This document shows, piece by piece, positions 35,905 through 50,351 of a DNA stretch of 64,000 bases. Position 1 is the first letter of the stretch. Every line of letters starts with the position of its first letter. Position numbers and translations under genes: made by a program. The stretch is from Lingula anatina (taxonomy: Eukaryota > Brachiopoda > Lingulata > Lingulida > Lingulidae). The stretch lies in the NCBI RefSeq assembly GCF_001039355.2, contig NW_019773547.1:1-64000 (forward strand), read 5' to 3'. The notes beneath the pieces were generated by a model, which was not told the origin of the DNA, did no database searches, and saw only the letters and a list, made by a program, of their open reading frames with translations.

Positions 35905-38900
35905 TTGAAAGAAGAAAGAACCATTAAGTTTACCTCTTTGACAGAAAGAGCCAGAAGAGGATGAATTACATAAATATGAATATACCTATAATTGAAGGTT
36001 CAGGGCGGGGGTCCACAGTGAGCAATATTCTCCTTATTGATTGATTTTCTATTGACTGAATGAAACCTGTATATGAATCCAAGAACAAATTAACTTGTTA
36101 AAAACACTCGTTTGTGGAAGTATCTTTGAAACCGACAGCTAGAGATAAGACTCTGCCTGAGGCTACTTTCAGTATGTATTTCACATTAAAGCAACAGACC
36201 CCAACCTCTGATTGCCTGTAGAACCAGGCGGAACATGTGCGCCATACCACCAGTGAGTAGTCAAAACTAATTCTTAAGCAATGTTACCTTCTCAAGAGAC
36301 CTGGTTTGCGCAATCACGACTTATATTCCCTACCCATACCAGGTGAACAGGCCCATTCGGGCAACCATGTGAGTACACCATGCCCAATCAAATATCGTTT
36401 TCACTGGTACAGATATTCTACGCGCAATGTAAGATGTTTAAACTTTATATACACATCTGCTTGTCGAAATTTTACCAGATATTCAAAATAGTGAAGACGA
36501 AGTATGTATGTTCTTACCCGAAAATAAACTGCGTGCAAAACATGCGATGTAATTGGCAATTTCCCTAACTTTTTGAAGAAACACTTAATAGGCCTAAATA
36601 TCAGTCAAAAATCAGGTGGGAAGATATTGGAATCGGCGAACGCAAATCACAGCTTTTTTCCATGGTCTAATAATATGCAATTTGGCGTTTAAAGAAATAT
36701 ATAGCCTATATCGGAGGCACAAGTATCTAGACATGAATTACATAAATAAATAAACGCACATCAAGGATATGATATAAGTCGTCCTCATTTAACCACCCAC
36801 AAATCACATTCGTCATCATTTCCTACCTGTGGATTGCCGGCCACTTCTCTGTTTTCAGAATCCGTCAACAAGTCAGAAAAGAAAAGACAAACGCCATATA
36901 GACCCGTAGGAATAGATTCCAAACGTGACATCAAAATCAATGCCTACCGCGATTTCTAAGCAATGGATTCGAGGAATTCTCATTTAATATCCGCAACAAA
37001 AAAGTTTATAAAACCCAAACGTATTCCGTCCAATGTGAAGTGAAATATCTGTCGCTCTTCTGCTGTTTCGTTAAGAATTTTCTGCTTGTTTTTATATTCT
37101 TAAGCCGCTAGGATTGTTACAGTGATACATGTTCCTGTCTTCTTTCTCAGCGTACCTTCAGCTATCAGGTTTATAGATTTCACATATATGAACTTACTGC
37201 CTTCCAGAAATTTCAACCCTAGTGTTCAATCTTTAAACCATCTTCCCTGTCAGATACTTAAGTATTCTTGATTATAGATTCTCTATTGTTTACATGTGTC
37301 TTCGATGGGTCTTCACCGCATTCCTAAATAACGTTGGTACATGAAAATACTATTATAACGTTTAAAAATATACAGCTTGTAGCCTTCTTCAGGCGTCATA
37401 GGTATGTGCAATCGTCAACAGTTTTAATCTTTCTAGTCTCTCTCCGTCACTATTTTGGTGTACGCACTCACGTGAAACGTGCAGAAATATGGGAGACACT
37501 TGAAGCGAAAATATCTAGCGCTTTGTCGCATTTTGATCCATCCGCCATTAGATGAAAGCATGAATTAGACGTTTGGACTTGTATCATGAGTGAACATAGT
37601 AACCAGACCTTAGAAATGTAGTGACAACTCGCACAATGAATAATTTCCTAAAACACGTCGACCTGATTCACGGGGTTAAGTCGACCGTGAAATACCGCTA
37701 ACACTATTCACAGAACTTCAGCGTTCCAAATGTTAAAAGGTGCACAGAAAATGTCATGTCATTTGTTAAGTGGCTGTGTTACACGTAGAATGCTCGTCAA
37801 CCTCGTCACTCTGGTCAGACCTGTGTCTATGGTCAGAATCAGGAGGTGTCTTTTGTTCTTACCCAGTCACTGCCAGCTGTCAATACGGTAAATCCATTGC
37901 TTTATCAGAGATACAAATGTCACAGTTATAGCTACAAGATGAAAATTCAGTACTGCGTCCTCCTCAGTGACGTTAGTTTAGTAAAATTCTTCGTTGAAGT
38001 AACATCAAATCACAAACACTACAAGAATATGTAAAGAGTTTTTGAATATATCTACCGTTTCATGGTAGCAGAGGCAAACGTGTACAACGTAGACCAAAAA
38101 TCACTCGCTTTAGCCTACTACTAGGATAAAACCGCTATGTATCACCCCGCGCCAAGAATCTTCGCCGCAGACAAAATGAAACCACAGGCAGAGAGAAGAA
38201 TGCTGTTTTATCGACGATACTTGTTCTAGCCGCGGAAGACGAGGACGCACTACGCATATGTACGTTCACTCACAGTTATTCACTTGCACAGCCTTTGGTG
38301 CTCTTTTTTTTACTCTCTGCGTCCTCTTCTTGTTCTACAACTCTTTACTGACATTGTCACTAATGACATAGCCGTGCAAGATGTATATGTAAGGTCTATA
38401 ATCCATTCCTAATTTGAACTGCTTGCCTTAAATTGCAAACTGTAGAAGACTGAAATTGACAAGCTTTTACTTTCCTTACGTCATTCTAGCTGACTGTTAT
38501 TGCTGTTATTGCCAACCTCATTGCTGAGAATTATCCCATAATCCATTTGTGGCTTTACTAGTCGTTTTGATCTTTAATATGCTGGGACGTAATCACAAAC
38601 GTTCGGCAGTTCTCCTCGTTATTATACAATAACGGTTAACTAGAATTGTCTGATGCAAAATCCAAGCTAACATTGATTCGGTAATTCTAACAGAAAGTTA
38701 ATTGCATGTTTCAAATTGTAGTTTTGTCTACATCTAAACGAAGTTCTTTATTGCCGTAATCCAGTTTCAGTGTAGATGTCCAATTCCCATTTGGCAATCA
38801 TCGAAGTTTGAGAATTAGTTTTCCTGCCTACTCAACTGCATTCTAAGTCGCTTACATCACTCAACCTAAATGACATCACTAATGCACTGTTATCTGTTAA

Positions 38901-39231
38901 CGCTTCTGATCATTCTCAAACGCTTTGGCTCCAAAGTTAGGCTTAAGTGTTCTTTTTGATCTGCCGTTTGCCTGCAGTTATTCATCCCCGTTCATCCATA
39001 TACCGCCAACGGCCTAGTGGCATGACCATGTTAAAATAAGCTGTACGCTCAAAATTACAACTTGGTGCCCAATACATCTGAACTTTTTTCGATATGGTTA
39101 TTATTCAATCTTTGTGGTATATCAGATCAGAAAGTCATTTTCTACTCATAAAATGCATGCATTTGGCAGTCAATGTGCTTCTTGAGATCTATACTCGGAT
39201 TGCATATCGGTGATTGTAGCTGCTGAGTGTA

Positions 39232-39490
39232 AGGCTTCATTCACATGCTATGTCTATTTTCTAAATTCTATTTTCTATTCGCGGTATGTCTTATGATCAC
39301 GGTCTGTGCCCTGAATAACCCGCGGCGTAATTACTGGCAGCGCAAGCCAGTTACTATAAGTTACTATAAGTAACTGGCTCGCGCTGCCAGTAATTACGCG
39401 GCGGGATATTCAGGGAACAGACCGTGATCATAAGATAGCGCGAATAGAAAATAGAATTTAGAAAATAGACATTGCATGTGAACGAAGCCT
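39232..39490. mobile_element. 259-bp near-perfect palindrome (foldback MITE)
   Basis: The two halves, about 128 bp each, are inverted copies meeting near 39361. The left begins AGGCTTCATTCACATG and the right ends CATGTGAACGAAGCCT. Matching inner blocks include TCTATTTTCTAAATTCTATT, TTATGATCACGGTCTG and GTAATTACTGGCAGCGC. It is non-coding. The direct duplication at 39495 begins five bases after its end. Confidence 0.85.
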
Positions 39491-39494
39491 AATT

Positions 39495-39680
39495 CGCTGG
39501 TGGAGTAAAGGAGCATTCTTGAATCCAGACGGGAATTGGTAACGACCTACGACAGTCAACCTGCATAATATCGCACAAATCTGCCATCAAAATCCAATGC
39601 TCATGACTTGACTACAGTCTGTTTCCTCCAGAGAACACTTGTATCAGCGTGCCGCAAATTGTTTTACCGGACTCGGTTAA
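39495..39680 (+). repeat. 186-bp direct duplication, copy 1
   Basis: Matches 39682-39867 with only about three differences, all in the first 25 bases. The single base between the copies is N. Confidence 0.95.
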
Positions 39681-39681
39681 N
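39681..39681. other. Single-N assembly junction
   Basis: One N lies exactly between two near-identical 186-bp copies, as expected where a scaffolder abutted two overlapping contigs. Confidence 0.8.
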
Positions 39682-39867
39682 CACTGGTGGAGTAAGGGTG
39701 CATTCTTGAATCCAGACGGGAATTGGTAACGACCTACGACAGTCAACCTGCATAATATCGCACAAATCTGCCATCAAAATCCAATGCTCATGACTTGACT
39801 ACAGTCTGTTTCCTCCAGAGAACACTTGTATCAGCGTGCCGCAAATTGTTTTACCGGACTCGGTTAA
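39682..39867 (+). repeat. 186-bp direct duplication, copy 2
   Basis: See copy 1; both end ACTCGGTTAA. Confidence 0.95.
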
Positions 39868-40476
39868 GTTTTACGAAAGATCACTACAGCTGATTCTAGC
39901 TGTCGCGTTACCTTATGTAAATACATTTGACAAAGCTAAGGCTGCGAATACATGGGCCTATAAGATGGGCGCTCAAAATAACAACTTTGTTACATAAACT
40001 AATATGTTTCATACCTTACATTTCACAAGATGGCATCTGAGAACCTGGAATTACATCCAATGGGAACCCATTCCAAACTCCATGGCTAACAAACGTTTTA
40101 TGTTGATTACATCACCCCAATTTACTTGTGCCCAGTTTGCTATTAGATGACCAAGAAACTCACCAACACCAGCAGTAGGCAATTACAATCCAAAGTTCAC
40201 AACTGAAGTTAAGACCAGAAGCCTTTGTTGCCGTAATGTATCCAGTTATCTAATTGTTGTCTCTGTGGCAGTTCAACATGTAGACACAATCCTCACCGTG
40301 TTTAACTTTTGATCCACGTATTGATTGGGCCATAGAAGTTAAACTGGCGTTACTTCACACGACTGCAGAAGCTCGTTAGGACTCACTTGTGTGAGCCTGT
40401 GAGGAGGAGAGATGTTCGATATTAGGATATGGAATCCCGTATATTATCCTATCACTTTCTGGACTGTGTTTGTTTA

Positions 40477-40509
40477 TGAGTTGAGTTGAGTTGAGTTGAG
40501 TTGAGTTGA
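40477..40509. repeat. (GAGTT)n microsatellite
   Basis: Six or so pentanucleotide units. Confidence 0.9.
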
Positions 40510-43500
40510 GATGAGAATGTTGGGTAGAACTCGGTTGTAACTGTCCCAAACGTTGTGACGGAGACCGATCAATGGATCAATAACACGGCGCAAAGATCTC
40601 CTTCAAGAAATATGTTTTTCCGTGCGCCGATATTTTCCCAAAAATTTACTTTGAACGGTATATGTTTTGCTTGCAATTTTTGATTGAATCTTTCTGTATG
40701 TATTACAACGCCAATATATAACAACTACTTCTTAGTTGTCCTTGAAACAGTGTATGTATAACAAGAAGATCGTGGATGTGAGCAGCAGGTCAAATGGTTC
40801 TTACTCTCTTGCTCTCAATACAAGAGATGAATGGCCTTACCAATTAACACCGTTGGCCGTGTTAAAAAATCTTTGGGAAATTAAAATTCGATTCATTTTC
40901 CGTTGACACCGCCAGTTATTCTGATATACAACAACAATGGCAATGAAAAACAAACAATAACAATAGGTTAATGCGCTACCGTAGGGACAGTTATAAGATC
41001 TCCCACATCTTTGTGTCAACGGTGAATATGAAATAAAACAAAATCATTAGGGACGTACAATCACAGACAATGACTGTTGACACAAACCATAAGAACGTTT
41101 CCCGGAGCACTATCGACCGCTGCCGCTCGATGCGACAGAGGCGGCGGCGTCCAAATAGGAAATGTTTGTTTTTATGCCGCACATCTGAAATCTACTTAAT
41201 TGTATAAGATGGATTTATTGAAATCTCTGGCTCTTCCACAGACGAGCCTACTTTGCCGTGGATACTTTTCACATCTTCAATAAAAGAGAGACATTTGTTG
41301 AAAACACTTTTTTACATGTACATGGCATGCACAATTGAAAACAAATTGCACTGAGGTTTGAACTCGACATGACGTCACCAAAAACACCAAATATTACGTG
41401 TAAGAGTGTATGGTTCAGTAGGGGTACTATAAAACCTCGTCTTATAGCAACGCAATGAGTTTTTAGCGGTCCTATGTTAATCTTTCCAAAAATAGAGGTT
41501 CAAAATCAGCTTCAAAATGTTACCGATGTGTTCCCTTTCTTTTTGTGTTGTTATTTTATTATCAATCCATTTAGCGATGTATGCAGTCATTTAAATGCGT
41601 AAAACTTTGGCTAAACTAGATTAATTTGATTGCATTACCCCTGCTGTGCACCTGTTATGTTCAAATAGCGCTCATTTCCGCGTTTTGCATCATACATGAG
41701 CGAGAGAAACATACTGGTATAGCAAAGAGCGTTTTTATAAATTGATTGCTTTACGCCTACTGTGAACAAGCTGTGTTTAGATAACGTTTTTTTTTTTTTT
41801 CAGTACCCCGTGTTATACACGAACGCAAGAACAATACTGGTAAAAAGACTTGTTGTTCGTTATTTCACCAGGTGACAGCAAAGCTTTAAATTGTTGCCAA
41901 TAAAATGTACAAATTCAAAAAAGTTAGTAGATTAATTTGCAACTTTTGGTATCCATAAACTTAGCAACGTAAATAGATAAACCGTTGAAGTATTAATGGT
42001 GTTTCCTAGGTATTTCATAAGAGATACAGAATTCACTTGTGTAATTATTTGTTTTAACATGGACGGGTATATATTCCCATAGACTGTTCAATTTGTTAGC
42101 AGCAGCCATCTCACTCTCACCCCTCACTGTTACCGTGTACACAGTTTACACAGACTACACCGGGGAGACCTTTTAACACCTCCAAGCAGGCTAGCACAGG
42201 TGAGAGGGGATGATGCATTAGCTTCCCAGCCTGAGAGTCCTCTATTGTGAATTTAGAAATAGAGACCATCTTAGAGATTTGACCGTCTGTAACTAGACCA
42301 AGTACGTCTGAACCAACCCCTGATATCGTTATTGATATTCAATTGTGACTTGTAAAGGAAATGTCATACACTCGCACACAAACACACACACACGCACACA
42401 ATGAAGAATAAATCATACCTATCTATAAATATCTCTTCAATAAAGAAGAAAATATTGACAGAATCCCTAGTCAAGCTGTTTTCTCCTTAGTTAAAAAGCA
42501 TGATCTTGGCTTGAAAATAGCACCGTTCAATGAAGAGAAATCACCAAATATCGTCAATAAATAATAAATACATCCGGCCGTGGGGCTGTGTTTCACTTAG
42601 AGGGCACCATCTAAGCACTTGACAGTTGAGCAGATAACTGCTCTTTAGCAAATATCTTGCCTGGTTGTCTGAGACAGTACAGCGGGATAAGACCAGTATG
42701 ATAGAAAAAACCAAAAGATGTAAATCATCCGATAAAATTGATCTCTATCAGTTCATCGGGTCATCAGTTTATCAATATATCCTCGCCTCCCTGGTGTAAA
42801 ACACCTCCTTTGAGATAGAAAAGATAATTTCACCTCGATTATACTTCGATAAGAGCGTACGTGATAAAACCAGGAAACGATCATATTTCACTATAACATA
42901 ATTTCGAAATTTAAACGATGACTTACGTTATTGAGAATGAAAAGAAAAGGAAAATGGGAGAAAATATCGGATACATTCTTAGCAGACAAAATTACTGGGA
43001 CCCAGTAAAACTGGATCGCTTACCCGATTGTTGTGACTGAGGTAGTGGGGAGCTAGGGGGTAAGAGCAAGTTTTATCCCAAACAACAGCCAAAAAATGAA
43101 CCCCTAGACGAAAAAGCCTGACTAGAGCGCAATCACCGTTTCGGCATTGAGAAAGGGTGTTTGAGCCCTGTGTTTTAGTGCCCTTCATATGATGAAAACA
43201 GTCAGTAACTAAAAGTACTCAAGGACAGTTAAGTTTGTTAAGACTTAAGACTATTTCAAGTGAAGCAAAATTGAATCAGGTTAGTTATAAGGTGATGGTC
43301 CCGTTTGGTTCACAAAGTCTGGCTATGACATAAGTTTATTCCTGTTCTCAAGGGAGGTCACGTGTCTCTACCGACCCCCTGATTACGACTAGTTCACCAT
43401 ACGCAGCCAATCTAATCCCCTATTGTCTACCCCCAACTGCCGCCGTAGTCAGGGTAAGTCGTGTGCCATTATATCAGCTTCCTAGGGTGACTTAATCGTA

Positions 43501-43833
43501 ATTGGCTTACCTGTCCAGACGGATTGTAACAAGTGAGGACGCTCCAAGGTGACTGTTAACACGTCTTTAAGCGAGTTCAGCCGGTCTTTAGGTCGTGCTC
43601 GGAGTAAAGGGGTTTATGCACTAAGATGTGTGAGAAGTAAAGGACTAATTTGGTGATGAAAGATGTGACAGGTGTAATAAATGGCTTAGTGTTATTCCAC
43701 ATATAGAATACTTCTAATTATATAAATATACGACAAGGACAACAGTCTTTTAATTTCATTTACTTTTTAACGTCTACAGTAAAGACGGGGACGTCTTTAA
43801 CAGACCAAGAGGCCCCATGACGCATTAGTCGGA

Positions 43834-44059
43834 TAAGGGTGCAGTTAGATTTCCACATCGCACTAGCTCGGTGGATCTAACTCTCCGGAGATTTTCGCTT
43901 AAGTGCAATCAGTGACATCAGCTTAATAATTTCCCACCTACCTTCTCGAGGAGGCATGTCAGACAATTAAGCTGATTCCACTCATTGCACTTTAGCAAAA
44001 ATACCCCACATAGTTGGACCGACTCAGCTAGTGCGATGTGTGAATCTGAATGCAGTCTA
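43834..44059. mobile_element. TA-flanked MITE, copy C (divergent)
   Basis: Termini are TA-AGGGTGCAGTTAGATTTC and, inverted, TA-GACTGCATTCAGATTCA, followed by CACATCGCACTAGCT in both arms. The core keeps the AAGTGCAATCAGTGACATCA and GGCATGTCAGACAATTAAGC positions. The left terminus AGGGTGCA matches copy A, but the inner arm (CACATCGCACTAGC) differs from the GATCGATC of A, B and D. Confidence 0.75.
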
Positions 44060-46928
44060 AATCTTGCATGCGTGAATTCTGTCGCCTTGTGACATGTTGA
44101 AGTCTTAGACTAGTGGTTAGTATGGACGAAGACATTAAAAATCACAAAACTCACCCGCAGTTTTGGCGTGAAAATAGGTTTCTTTGGAGAGACGGCGAGG
44201 GCAACAATGTTTTTTCGATAAGATATTGAAGCAATCATATGTAGAAAAGCTGTACACACATTACCAGGGATAGGTTAACACAGGTAGAGCTATGCGGCTA
44301 CATGTACTCATACAGAAAAACTGAGTACAGAATAAGAAGAGATGCACGATAAAATAGACTAGTGGATATCTTATACAGTGGTGGATATCGTATAAACGAT
44401 CCTGATGACAGGAAAACAGTTTGAAAAAAAAAACAAGGCCCTCATTTTGTTACTAAAATTATCTAAATAGCTTATTATATGGCATACTGGCGTACCTATC
44501 ATCTGTAAAAAACCTGAGAATACAAAAGCTCTGGGTGGCAATACACAGACAAAACAAATAAACGCATAAAAAGAAGATGTATCAGGCCAATTAGAACAGA
44601 AAATAATATTCCCTTTGAAGGGTAACAAGGTTAATCAAATATGATATTTACTCAACGGAGTAACCAGATTTTTTGCAACGAACGCTGAAACTTGGGGCAC
44701 TTAATAAATGCATTATACCAGCAAATAGGATTACGATGGGCATTACGGGAAGGCTCCAGAGGTTTGTGTCTTTTTATCCATAAAAATGTCAATCCTGTGG
44801 CCCGCGGTAACGCTGAAATCTGCTTACATGACTCAGAAATATTTGAGAATATGGATATCCAATTGTGAATCATGTGGTAATTCTCCTTAATCTTCCCTTT
44901 GGGGTAAAATACCAAAGTTTCACATGCTTTAACATGCTAAGACATTGTTATTTTCTGAAAAACATTTTGATAACCTTTAACTGCAGTCGAGTCCACGTGG
45001 CTGAAGGCGAACTTCTGCTAAAACTTGTCTTGGGGTTTGATCTATGGGAGAGCTTTCTGTCCTTTTTAGTGTGTTAATTCAGCGCCTTAGTACATATGTT
45101 GCAGCAAAACAAATTATAAATGATTGACATCTATCACAATTTTCAAGAATCTAACCCGAAGCCTGAAAGTCTTTTCTTACAGAAGGTCTTGCAATAATAA
45201 AAAAGGAGGGTTTGTTCACTGATAATGGAGAAAAGCTGCTTGCACCAAATGATATGTTCAGTATATTAAGAGTACCATTAAATATTCAATGAAAGGTTGA
45301 CTGAATGGAATAACAGCTAGAATATGAAGACGTATTTGATTAAACGGTTTAATCTGAAGCTAACCGCTTTGACTTCGAATCAGCGTGCCAATATGATGAA
45401 TTCTCTGCTTATGAACGTAGTTAAGGCAACCTCAAAATCGCATCTTGTTCCAAACAATTTGAAATTGAATTAATTGAAAAGTCTTGCAGGTAATCAGCGA
45501 GTAATCTTTAACATTTATCGTCTATGCAGATCTTCCTAACCATTACGTAAGCAAAGTGTCTAGCAACAAATACAATGAACTAGAGTTCTGGAATTCTGAA
45601 ACTCTTTCTGTTCAGTGTCTACCATTATGTAGAGAAAGCGACTGCTAATTCCAAAGAAAGGGACAGCAAAATATATACACACAAAATCGTTTGAAAAGAA
45701 ACCCATCTTATTTTCTGTAAAAATGGATATTTAGATAAGAGTACCCAGTGATGGAGACATCAAAATACCTGCTTGATCTGCTTGATTAAATGCTGTACAG
45801 ATTTAATTATGCACAGAAGTGATACCGAGTATCAACTTACTCTCGTGAATCTAGGTTGGTTCGGATGGGATCTGCCGTTTCGTTTTCGAGGGCGGGAGAG
45901 GGAGGGGGAGAATGGGGCAGGTGAGGGGTTTAAGTACCGTGTACCGACCTGTAGCAGGATAAAGACATATGCCCATTGGCATCCGTTTGAAATATGTATT
46001 CGTCTGTCTTCTGCAAAGATCCATGACCAAAGTAATGTCGATGGCAAAATAGACGCCATTTAAGCTATAGGTAAATGCTAGGTAGAGTAATCACTGGATA
46101 CATGTATCTTCATATACTTCAGTTCGTATACAGTCGTACACAAGTAAGGCCTTTTAAACAGTTAAAACACACGCACGCGCACACATAAATACACACATGC
46201 ACACACACGGGTTACTCTGGAAACTGGCATTATACGCCATTTGAATGAAGATTACCGCTGTTCCAAAGCATATCCACAAATTACTGTGTAAAGTAGCCAG
46301 TGGGTGTTGCCCCAAGGTTATTATCACACGAGCCTTGCGCCTGCTGTAACATTTGGAAAGTATTAACTCCCACTTTAGGAGTTTGCGTGCTTAAAGCCCA
46401 CTTTCCCACGGCGCTACAGGTGAGAAAAGCGTCCCTCTCAACCAAGACCAACGCTCAGTGATTTTTACCATCTTTAAGTGTTTTGCAATCGCTTAAAAAG
46501 ATGAACTACCTGTACATGGAACAAACAGACAGTGGCAGCCAGAAGGGATCATCTAATCAGTTACGCTGATTTTTGAAATGTTTCGCGCTTCTGAACACGG
46601 GTTCTCTAACCTGCGCGTAATAAAAAGCGCGTGTGCATCCCTAAGGATGTCCACGCGCTGACACTGGCGTCCACGCGCGCACGGAATTCACTAATTGAAA
46701 ACAAAGTTTCTTAAAAGGCATTTTCTTCTTCATTAAATTGGTGGAGAGGAGGGCTTTGACAAAGGGGCACAGTTTCTGAAAGTTCTGTCAAAACATGACT
46801 TAATTGTGTGTCTGTGTGTGTTAGGGAGGGGGCGAACCACAAGTCTGTGTTAAAGAATAATAAGTAGAAAGAAAGCAATATATGAAACCTTATTGAAGGC
46901 GAGCTAAGAGTAATAACTCATCGGAACT

Positions 46929-47103
46929 ACACACACACACACTCTCTCTCTCTTTCTCTCTCTCTCTCTTCACACACACACACACTCACACACACGTGCT
47001 CTCTCTCTCTCTCTCTCTCTTCACACACACGCGCGCACGCGCGCGTGAGCACTCTCTCTCTCTCTCTCTCTCTTTTAACTCACATCTCTCTCTCTCTCTT
47101 CAC

Positions 47104-47142
<39 letters not shown>

Positions 47143-47152
47143 GACAGACACT
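46929..47152. repeat. Compound AC/CT/GC microsatellite
   Basis: Repeated cycles of (AC)n and (CT)n with CGCGCG-containing blocks, about 220 bp. Confidence 0.95.
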
Positions 47153-47740
47153 AATATCTAAATTGAAAGTCAAACAAAACAAAGGCTGCACTGTGCGATA
47201 TGTCATCAATATTCACCCGAATTTCCGTCTCTAAGCATGTGGCCCCGTATTCCACTCCTCTATAACCGCTTCATTTCGGTCCGAACTGAGAATCAATTTC
47301 CTCCTGAGATAAAATCCAATTTTTCTCTGTCAATGAATAGATCCAAACAACCTTGGTTAAAGTACTCTTATTGTGGATAAATCCACACATAAAATATTTT
47401 ACACTATGTCCAAACTATGCATAAGCCTAATGTCTTCTACATGTATGTCAAACAAATAACGGTGTATAATGTATGAGAGCCAAGTGAAACTTGTATCGTT
47501 ATCTTTGAAAACGCATCAACACTGTAATAAACAATACCAGGTATATGCTTACTACTGGTATTACTCTCTCGGTGTCCTCTCAAATCTCGTATAAACTTTA
47601 GTTTTACTCCTCAACATCGTTATCTATATTATCTTGTTGTTGTCTTTTTTATATGCTCCCTTATTATCTGATTGTGCTTATAAAAAAGAACCTTCAGAGC
47701 GGACGTTTTTTCTCTGAGAACGAAAAAACGTCTTTGACGA

Positions 47741-50348
47741 ATTCAAATATCGACTACTGTCTTTCGATTATTTCAAAAATGCATTTCATTTTCACCATTC
47801 CTATAAAACATTCTTGATTATTTTGATCTGTTTTTTATGTACTTTTAGTGAAGACTGCCTTAGAATGAAACTGGTTCAAGCGTTAAGCCAATGTCCTTGT
47901 CTGCTCTTTGTTCACAGTCGCTGTAATAAAATACGAAGTGCAGAAAAGAGTAACAAATAAGAGAAAGAAAACAGAGACAAATTTCGATTTTCCTGTCTCA
48001 GCTATTACATCTATCAGTCTGAAAGACGGGCTTTACACAGAGGATATTGATTCTTAAGAAACTGAACCCTTCATCCTGCCCCCCCCCCTCTCTCTCTCTG
48101 TGTGTGTGTGTGTGTGTGTGTGTTTGCGTGTGTTTGCGTTTGTGAGCTGCACATACATGGATGTGTGCCTGTATGCTTGTTAATTTGCGTGCAACTGTCT
48201 GAATGTGCACGAATGTGCGTGTATGCTCGGATCTGTTGATATGTAAGAGCATACACCCGCGTGTGTGCACGTGTGTATATTGGTCCATACGTACGCATGC
48301 GCGTCAGCAAGCGTTGAAAAGCACGGCGCTACAGCACTGCAGCTTTTATAGAACCTGCTTGAACGTACCTAATGTATATTCATGTATATGTGTGTATCAC
48401 AAACATCTTCTAAACCGAAACACTGAAGCAGACAAGGTGAAGCAGACAAGATGCTGGCCTCGTCTTGAATTTACCCAGATTTATTTGACTGTCTGGTCCC
48501 AGGAGAGGGATGCAGATCTCCAAGGAACGCTCTGCTTAAAGTCTATCGTCATTGAGGCCCTAATGAAATATCTCATCATTTAGCTATAAAATTTAGAAAT
48601 TGCCCGGTGGTCAGAATTGCCTTATCAGTTTAAATCCACGTGAGACTGTTATAGATGGAGTGTTTGAAGGTTTTCTGTCTAACAATCGAGTCCTAGCACA
48701 CATATTAAAGGAATTTTTCAAATGAGAAAAATGTGATAAAATTAGCCATAGTCACACGTATCAGATTTCAACCTCGCCTTAGCTCGAAAATATAAAAGAG
48801 AATTTGATCAGCGAAGGGTCGTATGGGACACATGAGAGCGTTGACACCATTAAGTCCACAAATTGTGGGGACGCGTTCACGAGACCGTTTGACATTGTCA
48901 GGTGAGATGTGTACAGAAATGTGTGACCTAAAAATTAAGTGTCAGTTTCACGTGGCGCAATTAGCAGGTGCACTAGATCAACTCTAATGGTGAGAGCTCA
49001 AATCAATAAGCCATTGGAAATATGCATCGCACATGCATAGTCAAAGCACAGGCAAGGATGAATTTATCCAGAAAGCTTAAGCTTGAATCCAACCTGTAGT
49101 TTATTTTCTATTCCACGGATTCCACAGGAGCGTCATTAAATCTGCTTAATCACCCTTTTAACTTAATAATTGGCTCTTCTGGAAGTTGTCTGGGAAATTG
49201 AAGGTTTCCATTAGGACTCCCACCTGATGTTACGTTCTTCACGTGAACCTGGGGAATTGTCCAAATTCATGGTGCATTTAGCGTTATATGATTATAGGGG
49301 GAAAATAACCGTAGGGCCTTTGGTGTTTCCACCTGTACCCCACCCCCACCCCCCCACCCCACCCCCCGATGTAAATAAACATGTATGTTGAGAAAGCACC
49401 AAAAGAAAAACTGAAGAAGACCGTTCATATGATCGAAAAATGTTAATTTAAGTGCATTCAGTTATTGTCTTTATATTTCAACTATTACTATACGTCTGCC
49501 AAAAAGGCTTTGACATAATATTATTATGGGTTGTTTGTAATTCCGCCATCATTTTTGGAGGATGATTTTTTGTTACCTGAGCGCCAAACTGAAGTTAAAG
49601 GGTGGACTGAGACCCGTCTGTGCGCTCTCTTTTGCTGCATTATCGTATTTATTTGTTTGGGGCAGCTACTGTAGATAGACAAGAGACAGTCCCATGAGTT
49701 TTCTAACGAGAAAAGTAACTGCACGCTACCGGCCTATGGTGCGACTCACATTTGAGAAATCGGAAATAGAAATGTGTTCGTATTAGTCAAAACCAATAAT
49801 TTGTTTTCCTAGTTGGTTGAGTTATCAATTTGAATTAGACTTCCGCAGTGATGCTAAAACGTGATGACAGAATTGAACGATCCAAGAAGTGATACTTCCA
49901 ACACGGACATAAAAACTAATCCGTGGGGAGCAAGGATCTTAAAAATGGAAAACAAACTGGACATTAATTCACGACGCCGAGGTCAGTACTTGAGATTTTA
50001 CTGGTCTGGTAATGTCACAGGACAGCAGGAATGGGTCTTAACACGAATACAAGTTCCCCCCGGGATAGAACCGATCTGTTTCAAACGCCCGGTGCGTGGT
50101 ATTCCCGCGGGCCTTTCTCCTGCCTGGGCTGGTTTATTCATCGTCCGGTTGTGAGTGTCGGTTGTAATGAAGTGACCTCAGCATATAAAGAAGTATCAGT
50201 GGCGGGTCCAGGATTATTTGAAGGGGTGCTCCGCGAATGGGAATCCAGCCCCTTCTTCCCACCAAACGTTTTGGTATATGATACAGCTAGTCAAATCTTT
50301 AATTTGAAGAGGGGACCAGACACTGAACCTTCCTGACCCCCCCCCCCC
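47741..50348 (+). repeat. 2.6-kb direct duplication, copy 1
   Basis: It starts ATTCAAATATCGACTACTGT and ends in a poly-C run. It is collinear with 50352-52973 throughout, with scattered substitutions, small indels and two replaced blocks (near 48360 versus 50965, and near 48870 versus 51490). It includes a microsatellite (48088-48125) and a hAT-like element at its end. Confidence 0.93.
50197..50348 (+). mobile_element. hAT-like CAGTGGCGG element in copy 1, cut at N
   Basis: Begins CAGTGGCGGGTCCAGGATTA and is identical in layout to 52825-53014, but stops in poly-C at the N. Confidence 0.75.
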
Positions 50349-50349
50349 N
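50349..50349. other. Single-N assembly junction
   Basis: One N follows a poly-C run at the exact junction of the two 2.6-kb copies. Confidence 0.8.
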
Positions 50350-50351
50350 GG

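Noticed and set aside
42060-42195. Plus-strand promoter and 5' exon (TATATATT, later ACAG/GTGAGA)
   Set aside because: TATA to initiator spacing is too short, no coding exon follows, and a single donor-like hexamer is expected by chance.
47702-47732. Terminator-like hairpin GACGTTTTTTC / GAAAAAACGTC
   Set aside because: Rho-independent terminators do not apply in this eukaryotic context. It is a short inverted repeat left of the duplicated block.
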